This document shows positions 57,226 through 64,000 of a stretch of 64,000 bases of DNA, one piece after another (position 1 is the first letter of the stretch; every line of letters starts with the position of its first letter). The notes beneath the pieces were generated by a model. The model was not told where the DNA came from. It was given only the letters and a program-made list of their open reading frames with translations, and made no database searches. The position numbers and the translations under genes are program-made. Origin of the DNA: Mesorhizobium sp. C432A (GTDB lineage Bacteria > Pseudomonadota > Alphaproteobacteria > Rhizobiales > Rhizobiaceae); contig NZ_CP100470.1 of NCBI RefSeq assembly GCF_030323145.1, forward strand, positions 496,001 to 560,000, given 5' to 3'.

Positions 57226-59505
57226 TCAGGCTCCCGCGCTATAGGCCGCGATCGCAGCCATGTTGACGATGTCCGAATCCTTGGCGTTGAGCGAGACGAT
57301 CTGGACCGGTTTGTTCAAGCCGACCAGCAGCGGGCCGATGACGGTGGAGCCGCCGAGTTCCTGCAGCATCTTGGTCGAGATCGAGGCCGAGTGGAACGCC
57401 GGCATGATCAGCACATTGGCAGGGCCGGTCAGCCGGATGAACGGATATTGCGCCATGGCGCGGGCATTGAGCGCGACGTCGGCGGCCATTTCGCCGTCAT
57501 ATTCGAAATCGACCCGGCGTTTGTCCAGGATACGCACCGCTTCCTGCACCCGCTCGGAACGTTCGCCCTGCGGGTGGCCGAAGGTCGAATAGGCAAGCAT
57601 GGCGAGCCGCGGCTCGTAGCCCATGCGGCGGGCGAAGCCCGCGGCCTCCTCGGCGATATCGGCGATCTGCTCGGCATTGGGCATGTCGTGCACGGCGGTA
57701 TCGGCGACGAGGACTGTTTTGCCCCGCGCGAGCACGATGGAGACGCCGATGACGCGGTGTCCGGGCTTGGCGTCGATGACGCGGCGGATATCGTCGAGCG
57801 CCGTGGAATAGTTGCGGGTGACGCCGGTGACGATGCCGTCGGCATCGCCCAGCGCCACCATGCAGGCGGCGAAATGGTTGCGGTCGTTGTTGATCAGCCG
57901 CTGGCAGTCGCGGAACAGGAAGCCTTTGCGCTGCATGCGCTCGTAGAGATAATCGGTATAGATGCCGTTGCGGCGCGACAGCCTGGCATTGATGATCTCG
58001 ATGCCTTGCTTGTTGAGGTCGATGCCGGCGTGCCTGGCGTTTTCCTTGATGACATCGTCGCGGCCGAGCAGGATCGCGGTGCCGAGCTTCTGGTTCACAT
58101 AGGAGACGGCGGCGCGCATCACCTGTTCTTCCTCGCCCTCGGCAAAGACGATGCGCTTGGGCTGGCGGCGGACGCGGTCGTAGATGCGCTGCAAGGTCGA
58201 GGCGATCGGGTCGCGGCGGGCCGACAGTTCCTGCGCGTAGCGGTCGAGGTCGAGGATCGGCTTGCGGGCGACGCCTGACTCCATCGCCGCCTTGGCCACA
58301 GCGAGCGGGATGGCCGAGATCAGGCGCGGATCGAACGGCACCGGGATGATGTAGTTCGGGCCGAATTTCGGCCGGTTGCCCTGATAGGCGGCGGCGACAT
58401 CGTCGGGCACGTCCTTGCGCGCCAGGTCGGCCAGCGCTCTCGCTGCGGCGATCTTCATGTCGTCATTGATGGTGGTGGCCCTGACATCCAGCGCACCGCG
58501 GAAGATGTAGGGGAAGCCCAGCACATTGTTGACCTGGTTGGGGTAGTCGGAACGCCCGGTGGCCATGATGGCGTCGGTGCGGATTTCGGCCACTTCCTCC
58601 GGCGTGATCTCCGGGTCGGGATTGGCCATGGCGAAGATGATCGGGTTCTTGGCCATCGACTGCACCATCTTGGTGGTCAATGCGCCCTTGGCCGACAGGC
58701 CGAGGAAGACGTCGGCGCCGTCCAGCGCCTCGGCCAGGCTGCGCGTGTCGGTCTTGACCGCATGCGCCGACTTCCACTGGTTCATGCCTTCGGTGCGGCC
58801 CTGGTAGACGACGCCCTTGGTGTCGCACAGGATTATGTTCTCGGGGGCAAAGCCCATCGCCTTCATCAGTTCGATGCAGGCGATGCCGGCGGCGCCGGCG
58901 CCGTTGCAGACCATTTTCGTGGTCTTCATGTCGCGGCCGGTGATCTCCAGCGCGTTGATCAGCCCGGCGGCCGAGATGATGGCGGTGCCGTGCTGGTCGT
59001 CATGGAAGACCGGGATGTCCATCAATTCACGCAGGCGCTGCTCGATGATGAAGCATTCCGGCGCCTTGATGTCTTCCAGGTTGATGCCGCCGAAGGACGG
59101 GCCGAGAAAGCGCACGCAATTGATGAATTCGTCGGCATCCTCGGTGTCGACCTCGAGATCGATGGAATCGACATCGGCGAAGCGCTTGAACAGCACCGCC
59201 TTGCCTTCCATCACCGGCTTGGAGGCCAACGCGCCGAGATTGCCGAGGCCGAGAATGGCGGTGCCGTTGGAGATGACGGCGACCATGTTGCCGCGCGTCG
59301 TGTAGTCGAAGGCGCGGCTGGGGTCTTCGGCGATGGCCAGCACAGGAACCGCGACACCCGGCGAATAGGCGAGGCTCAGATCGCGCTGCGTCGCCATCGG
59401 CTTGGTGGCGACGATCTCCAGCTTGCCGGGGCGGCCCATGGCGTGGAATTCCAGCGCCTCCTCGGCGCTGACGGAGGGGCCGCTGTTTTCGGTTTTCTTG
59501 GCCAT
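57226..59505 (-). CDS. maeB: NADP-dependent malic enzyme with phosphotransacetylase-like domain
   Basis: A 759-residue fusion: malic enzyme (residues 1-430) with LSLAYSPGVAVPVLAI, GNLGALASKPVMEGKA and the HDDQHGTAII metal-site block, then a phosphotransacetylase-like domain (440-759; RIVFAEGEEEQVMRAA, GLNKPVQIVS) that gives allosteric control by acetyl-CoA. It turns malate to pyruvate and CO2 with NAD(P)H. Rhizobia have NAD (Dme) and NADP (Tme) versions, both of this length; which one this is cannot be told by eye. Confidence 0.92.
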   Translation of the reverse strand: MAKKTENSGPSVSAEEALEFHAMGRPGKLEIVATKPMATQRDLSLAYSPGVAVPVLAIAEDPSRAFDYTTRGNMVAVISNGTAILGLGNLGALASKPVMEGKAVLFKRFADVDSIDLEVDTEDADEFINCVRFLGPSFGGINLEDIKAPECFIIEQRLRELMDIPVFHDDQHGTAIISAAGLINALEITGRDMKTTKMVCNGAGAAGIACIELMKAMGFAPENIILCDTKGVVYQGRTEGMNQWKSAHAVKTDTRSLAEALDGADVFLGLSAKGALTTKMVQSMAKNPIIFAMANPDPEITPEEVAEIRTDAIMATGRSDYPNQVNNVLGFPYIFRGALDVRATTINDDMKIAAARALADLARKDVPDDVAAAYQGNRPKFGPNYIIPVPFDPRLISAIPLAVAKAAMESGVARKPILDLDRYAQELSARRDPIASTLQRIYDRVRRQPKRIVFAEGEEEQVMRAAVSYVNQKLGTAILLGRDDVIKENARHAGIDLNKQGIEIINARLSRRNGIYTDYLYERMQRKGFLFRDCQRLINNDRNHFAACMVALGDADGIVTGVTRNYSTALDDIRRVIDAKPGHRVIGVSIVLARGKTVLVADTAVHDMPNAEQIADIAEEAAGFARRMGYEPRLAMLAYSTFGHPQGERSERVQEAVRILDKRRVDFEYDGEMAADVALNARAMAQYPFIRLTGPANVLIMPAFHSASISTKMLQELGGSTVIGPLLVGLNKPVQIVSLNAKDSDIVNMAAIAAYSAGA

Positions 59506-59649
59506 GATGCTTTTGATTTCCTCGCCGGTGTCGCCCCCTTGAGACGGGTGCGTGTTTTTGAAACCTCTGAATCAAGGCTACACGCCACCGCTGTAAATCG
59601 CCAAGCAATCTTCACGCCCGCAGCGAAATCTCCCGAGGGTCGGATGGCG

Positions 59650-60831
59650 TCACGTCGGCTCTGGCTCGCTGACGAAGGCAGCGATTTCGCGCACCGTTCC
59701 CCGTCGCATCATGCCGTCTGTGCCGGGGAAAGGCCACGTCTCGATGGGTGGCGCACGGCTTCCCTTGCGCCGCAGCAATGCAGTCAGGAACGCCATGAGT
59801 TCGATGCGCTGGGCGTGAACCTTCTCCAGCGTGCGGCGGCGGATGTGCTGACGCGGTATGGCACGATCTCGCAGCGTCTCGACGGCGCGGCGAATGGCAG
59901 CCGGTTCCGGATCGGCGACGATGCAATAATCCGGATCGAAATAGACGTCGCGACCGCCAAGGCTCGGCGTACTGACGATCGGCAGGCCGGCCATCAGATA
60001 TTCCATCGAGGAGTACATCGCTCCTTCCACGGCCGACAGGCACAGCCCGACGGCGGCCTGGTTGTAGACGTGGTTGACCTGTTGCGCCGTCAGCTTGCCC
60101 GGCCAGCCGTCGACGAGCGGATTGGCGATCTGGTGGAGCGGCGAACGCGCCTGCAGTCGCCGAACAAAGGCGCGGGCGGCAACCGGCGGCAATTCGCCGA
60201 TCGAATAGGTGATGTGGGCCAGCCGCTCTATGTCGAAGGCCAGGTGATGGCGTTTGATCGGCGAGATGCGGCCATTGTAGACCGCGTCGAATTCGACCGG
60301 CACGTCCGGCAGCGGCCGGAATATATCCTCCGACACCATCAGATTGTGGTTGGAGAAGATGGCATTGCCGCCCGCAGCCGCGACGAGACGGCGCTCTTCC
60401 TCGGTGTTGCACAGGAAGATGATTTCGTGCAGCGGAAACCGGCCGGCATACCAGGCGAGATCGCGGCCCATCCGGGCGATGACAGCCGGCCGCTCCATGG
60501 TCCAGGTCTGCATCGTCAGGAAGGTGACGCGCCGTCCCGCCAGGCGCCGGCCAAGGGCCGCCAGCGGATAGAGCGGACGGGCTCCGCCAATCGGGACATA
60601 GAGCACCAGCGGGTCGCGGCTGAGCACATGCAGCGACATCTCGATGCCGCTATCGAGATCGGACAGCGGTCCCCGTGTCGGCAGGAGGAAGGGGACGCGC
60701 TTGCGCACTGTCCCCCTAAGCTTGCTTTTGGTGCGGTGGACGCGCCGCGCCGCCAACAGCAGCAGGCGCTCAAGCGCCGATCCAGCCGGACCGACCAGCT
60801 CTTCGAACGCCTCCTGTTTGTCCTGATCCAT
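59650..60831 (-). CDS. Glycosyltransferase-like protein (GT4/GT-B type)
   Basis: About 393 residues. The C-terminal half looks like a GT-B glycosyltransferase: VYNGRISPIKRHHLAFDIER (acceptor/donor loop), VGLCLSAVEGAMYSSMEYLMAGLPIVSTPSLGGRDVYFD (sugar-nucleotide-binding E-x7-E region, in part). The basic N-terminal 60 residues have many Arg/Lys. It may add a sugar to an envelope glycan; no other polysaccharide genes are near. ATG 60831 is preceded by GGGGA; 60849 and 60858 are alternatives. It is divergent from mutS (165 bp). Confidence 0.7.
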   Translation of the reverse strand: MDQDKQEAFEELVGPAGSALERLLLLAARRVHRTKSKLRGTVRKRVPFLLPTRGPLSDLDSGIEMSLHVLSRDPLVLYVPIGGARPLYPLAALGRRLAGRRVTFLTMQTWTMERPAVIARMGRDLAWYAGRFPLHEIIFLCNTEEERRLVAAAGGNAIFSNHNLMVSEDIFRPLPDVPVEFDAVYNGRISPIKRHHLAFDIERLAHITYSIGELPPVAARAFVRRLQARSPLHQIANPLVDGWPGKLTAQQVNHVYNQAAVGLCLSAVEGAMYSSMEYLMAGLPIVSTPSLGGRDVYFDPDYCIVADPEPAAIRRAVETLRDRAIPRQHIRRRTLEKVHAQRIELMAFLTALLRRKGSRAPPIETWPFPGTDGMMRRGTVREIAAFVSEPEPT

Positions 60832-60996
60832 GCCGCTTATCCCCGCCATGGCGATCATAGGGTCTGGTTGGCGCCCGAAGCAACCAACGGCTTCACCCGG
60901 CGTAGAGGGAGCACAAGCCGCCGTCGAGGCCGGTCGTCCCCTGCTTTTCGGGCCGCCGGCATTAAACCCCGCACCCACATCTGCTAGCGTGCGGGC

Positions 60997-63726
60997 ATGA
61001 ACATGCACACTTCAGCAGAAACCGACGCCCCCGAGGTGACACCGCCTGCGCCCGTCGGCAGCGTCACGCCGATGATGGAGCAATATATCGAGATCAAGGC
61101 GGCGAACCCGGATTCTCTGCTGTTCTACCGCATGGGCGATTTCTACGAGCTGTTCTTCGACGACGCCGAAAAGGCGAGCAAGGCGCTGGGCATCGTCCTG
61201 ACCAAGCGCGGCAAGCACCAGGGTAACGACATTCCGATGTGCGGCGTGCCGGTGCATGCGGCCGACGAATATCTGCAAAAGCTGATCGGCCAAGGTTTTC
61301 GCGTTGCCGTCTGCGAGCAGATCGAGGACCCGGCGGAAGCCAGGAAGCGCGGCGGCAAATCGGTGGTGCGCCGCGACGTCGTGCGGCTGGTGACGCCCGG
61401 CACCATCACCGAGGATAAATTGCTGGCGCCGTCGGAATCGAGCTTCCTGATGGCGCTAGGGCGGGTGAAGGGCGGCAACAGCGGTGACGCCTTCGCCATG
61501 GCCTGGATCGAGATCTCGACCGGCGTCTTCCGCGTCGCCGAAACCACGGCCGACCGCCTGCTGGCCGATGTCTTCCGCGTCGACCCGCGCGAGCTGATCG
61601 TCGCCGAGCCGGTGTTTTACGATCCCGAGCTGAAGCCGGTGTTCGACGTCATCGGCCGCGTCGCCAGCCCGCAGCCGCCGTCGCTTTTCGATTCGGCTTC
61701 GGCAGCGGGGCGGATCGCGCGCTTCTTCGAAGTGGCGACGCCTGACAGTTTCGGTGCCTTCTCGCGCGCCGAATTGTCGGCGATCTCGGGCGCCATCGCC
61801 TACGTCGAAAAGACGCAGAAGGCCGAGCGGCCGCCTTTGTCGCGTCCCGAACGCGAGGAGCAGGGCTCGACGCTGTTCATCGATCCTGCGACACGCGGCA
61901 ATCTGGAACTGTTGCGCACGCTGTCGGGCAGCCGCGACGGCTCGCTGTTCAAGGCTATAGACCGCACGGTCACCGGCGGCGGCGCCAGGCTGCTCGCCGA
62001 CCGGCTGATGGCGCCGCTGACCGATCCGGCGGCGATTGCCGCCCGGCTTGATTCGGTATCGTTCTTCCGCGCCGAGACGCGGCTCTGCCAGGCGGTGCGG
62101 TCAAGCCTGAAGAGCGTCGCCGACATGCCGCGAGCGCTGTCGCGGTTGGCGCTCAACCGCGGCGGCCCGCGCGACCTCGGCGCGCTGCGTGCCGGCTTCG
62201 AAGCGGCGGCCACCATTGCCGAACTGTTCGGAACGACCGTCCTGCCCGCTGAGCTGACCGCGGCACTTGCCGCGATAAAGGCGCTGCCGCGCGCGCTGGC
62301 CGAGCATCTGACCCAGGCTCTTGGCGAGGAACTGCCGCTGCTGAGGCGCGACGGCGGCTTCGTGCGCGGCGGCTACCATGCCGAACTCGACGAAATGCGG
62401 GCGCTGCGCGACGAATCGCGCAAGGTGATCGCCGGACTGGAGCGCTCGCTGATCGAGGAGACCGGCATCCGCTCGCTGAAAATCCGGCACAACAATGTGC
62501 TGGGCTATTACATCGAGGTGACGGCCAACCACCATTCAATCATGACCGGAAGCGACGGCGCCAAGGCGCGCTTCATCCACCGCCAGACCATGGCCAATGC
62601 CATGCGTTTCACCACGACCGAACTTGCCGAACTCGAGACCAAGATCGCCAATGCCGCCGACCGGGCGCTGAGCATCGAGCTTGCCGCTTTCGATACGCTG
62701 ACGGCTGAGGCGGTCGGCGAGGCGCAGAAGATCCGCGCCGGCGCCGATGCGCTCGCCGTGCTCGACGTGTCGGCGGCGCTCGCGCTGTTGTCGGAGAGCG
62801 AAGCCTGGTGCCGGCCGCTGGTCGATTCCAGCCTTGCCTTCGACATTTCGGGCGGGCGCCATCCTGTGGTGGAACAGGCGCTGCGGCGTTCGGGCGAAGG
62901 GCCGTTCGTCGCCAATGATTGCGATCTGTCGCCGCAAGACGGGGCCAAGGCCGGCGCGATCTGGCTGCTCACCGGTCCGAATATGGGCGGTAAGTCGACC
63001 TTCCTGCGGCAAAACGCACTGATCGCCATCCTCGCCCAAACCGGTTCCTTCGTGCCGGCGACATCGGCCCATATCGGCGTCGTCGACCGGTTGTTCTCGC
63101 GCGTCGGCGCCTCGGACGATCTGGCGCGTGGCCGCTCCACCTTTATGGTCGAGATGGTCGAGACGGCGGCGATCCTCAACCAGGCCGGTGAGCGGGCGCT
63201 GGTGATCCTCGACGAAATCGGCCGCGGCACCGCCACTTTCGATGGCCTGTCGATCGCCTGGGCGGCGGTCGAGTACCTGCACGAGAAGAACCGCTGCCGG
63301 GCGATCTTTGCCACCCATTTCCACGAGATGACGGCGCTGTCCGGCAAACTGCCGCGCCTTTCCAACGTCACCATGCGGGTCAAGGAATGGGAAGGCGACG
63401 TCGTCTTCCTGCACGAGGTCGGCAAGGGTGCCGCCGATCGCTCCTATGGCGTTCAGGTCGCTCGACTTGCCGGTCTGCCGGAAGCGGTGGTCGGCCGCGC
63501 CAAAGAGGTGCTGCATCAGCTCGAGGAAGGCGATGTCTCCGGCAAGGCCAACCGACTGGTCGACGATCTGCCGCTGTTTTCGGTGGCAATGAAGCGGGAA
63601 GCGGCAAAGCCTGCGAAGAGCGACGCATTGGGCGCAGCGCTGGGTGAGATCAATCCAGACGAGATGACGCCGCGCGAGGCGCTGGAAGCGCTCTACCGGC
63701 TGAAGGGGCTGGCGGGGAAAACCTAG
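60997..63726 (+). CDS. mutS: DNA mismatch repair protein MutS
   Basis: A 909-residue MutS. Mismatch-binding F-x-E is in [18 protein letters not shown] near residue 45; then connector, lever and clamp domains; the ATPase has Walker [16 protein letters not shown], Walker [15 protein letters not shown] and [12 protein letters not shown]-terminal helix-rich tail ([17 protein letters not shown]) is the dimer/tetramer segment. It recognises base mismatches and recruits MutL. ATG 60997 taken; an ATG two codons on is equal. Confidence 0.97.
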   Translation: MNMHTSAETDAPEVTPPAPVGSVTPMMEQYIEIKAANPDSLLFYRMGDFYELFFDDAEKASKALGIVLTKRGKHQGNDIPMCGVPVHAADEYLQKLIGQGFRVAVCEQIEDPAEARKRGGKSVVRRDVVRLVTPGTITEDKLLAPSESSFLMALGRVKGGNSGDAFAMAWIEISTGVFRVAETTADRLLADVFRVDPRELIVAEPVFYDPELKPVFDVIGRVASPQPPSLFDSASAAGRIARFFEVATPDSFGAFSRAELSAISGAIAYVEKTQKAERPPLSRPEREEQGSTLFIDPATRGNLELLRTLSGSRDGSLFKAIDRTVTGGGARLLADRLMAPLTDPAAIAARLDSVSFFRAETRLCQAVRSSLKSVADMPRALSRLALNRGGPRDLGALRAGFEAAATIAELFGTTVLPAELTAALAAIKALPRALAEHLTQALGEELPLLRRDGGFVRGGYHAELDEMRALRDESRKVIAGLERSLIEETGIRSLKIRHNNVLGYYIEVTANHHSIMTGSDGAKARFIHRQTMANAMRFTTTELAELETKIANAADRALSIELAAFDTLTAEAVGEAQKIRAGADALAVLDVSAALALLSESEAWCRPLVDSSLAFDISGGRHPVVEQALRRSGEGPFVANDCDLSPQDGAKAGAIWLLTGPNMGGKSTFLRQNALIAILAQTGSFVPATSAHIGVVDRLFSRVGASDDLARGRSTFMVEMVETAAILNQAGERALVILDEIGRGTATFDGLSIAWAAVEYLHEKNRCRAIFATHFHEMTALSGKLPRLSNVTMRVKEWEGDVVFLHEVGKGAADRSYGVQVARLAGLPEAVVGRAKEVLHQLEEGDVSGKANRLVDDLPLFSVAMKREAAKPAKSDALGAALGEINPDEMTPREALEALYRLKGLAGKT

Positions 63727-63746
63727 CCCGATTTCGGCCTTGACCA

Positions 63747-63766
63747 ATTGTACCGATTGGTACAAT
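63747..63766. promoter_or_regulatory. Palindromic operator candidate before the NTF2-like gene
   Basis: ATTGTACC-GATT-GGTACAAT, perfect 8-4-8. It lies 20 bp after the mutS stop and 33 bp before the next ATG. Length and symmetry are typical of TetR-family operators. No TetR gene is in the window. Confidence 0.6.
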
Positions 63767-63799
63767 GCTCGCCATCGCCTTTGCCGATGGGAGAATGAC

Positions 63800-64000
63800 A
63801 TGAGCCGTCCGCCGCTGCCGCCCTTCACCGCCGAGACCGCCGCGCAGAAGGCGCGCATGGCCGAAGACGCCTGGAACAGCCGCGATCCCGAACGGGTTTC
63901 GCTCGCCTATACGCAAGACAGCACCTGGCGCAACCGCGCCGAGTTCGTCTCGGGCAGAAATGAGATCGTCTCCTTCCTCACGCGCAAATGGGCGCGCGAG
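63800..64000 (+). CDS. NTF2-like (DUF1348-type) protein, partial
   Basis: The first 67 codons are present; the 3' end lies outside the window. The start is [20 protein letters not shown], followed by [21 protein letters not shown] and [19 protein letters not shown]. This is the N-terminal part of the DUF1348 group of SnoaL/NTF2-like proteins, with the [10 protein letters not shown] helix and the strand TWRNR that mark it. Function unknown, probably small-ligand binding. A palindrome just upstream suggests repression. Confidence 0.8.
   Translation, partial: MSRPPLPPFTAETAAQKARMAEDAWNSRDPERVSLAYTQDSTWRNRAEFVSGRNEIVSFLTRKWARE

Overview
The window is one stretch of a GC-rich alphaproteobacterial chromosome, most likely Rhizobiales and probably Mesorhizobium or a close Phyllobacteriaceae relative. 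This rests on gene content (FdsGBA-type formate dehydrogenase, many ABC/amine-catabolism genes, E. coli-type IlvD, MaeB, a Cys-free Mrp) and on several families of short palindromic intergenic repeats typical of rhizobia. No tRNA, rRNA, insertion sequence, phage gene or CRISPR array was seen. Genus assignment is inference.

Layout. 1-6.8 kb: end of a MocR-type regulator, a non-pyrrolysine MttB-family methyltransferase, a flavin amine oxidase, a 31-codon RiPP-precursor-like gene with its own terminator (4199-4356), a [2Fe-2S] sugar-acid dehydratase with a perfect operator-like palindrome, and a CoxG-like protein. 6.8-9.7 kb: Mrp, then DUF47 and Pit phosphate transport. 9.9-17.4 kb: LysR regulator plus fdsG-fdsB-fdsA-fdhD-fdsD, the NAD-dependent molybdenum formate dehydrogenase, with repeats between fdsA and fdhD. 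17.5-21.2 kb: a three-domain LuxR regulator (hydrolase, dead cyclase, HTH), an exported AhpD-like protein and small stress-type proteins. 21.4-28.4 kb: polyamine ABC importer with an aminobutyraldehyde dehydrogenase and a LysR regulator.

29.5-37.9 kb: a DeoR regulator, two choline-kinase-like phosphotransferases, an FAD/GcvT demethylase, a methyltransferase, an EamA permease and a cytosine-deaminase-like amidohydrolase; this looks like a catabolic locus for an N-methylated amine or amino-alcohol, preceded by a possible small or leader RNA. 38-49 kb: ABC exporter, ilvD, VOC protein, prfC, FAD oxidoreductase, amidase, glutamine amidotransferase, Lrp regulator and dut. 49-64 kb: HAD phosphatase, a secreted protein whose signal peptide has been split by an in-frame repeat, PEP-mutase-like enzyme, trans-3-hydroxyproline dehydratase, CysZ-like protein, EamA permease, PfkB kinase, diguanylate cyclase, maeB, a glycosyltransferase, mutS and the start of an NTF2-like gene.

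The most unusual items are the orphan RiPP-like precursor, the 101-102 bp palindromic element found twice at CTA sites (once inside a gene), the two 157-161 bp long inverted repeats, the dead-cyclase LuxR regulator next to an exported AhpD protein, and the terminator-ended leader RNA at about 30.35-30.6 kb.
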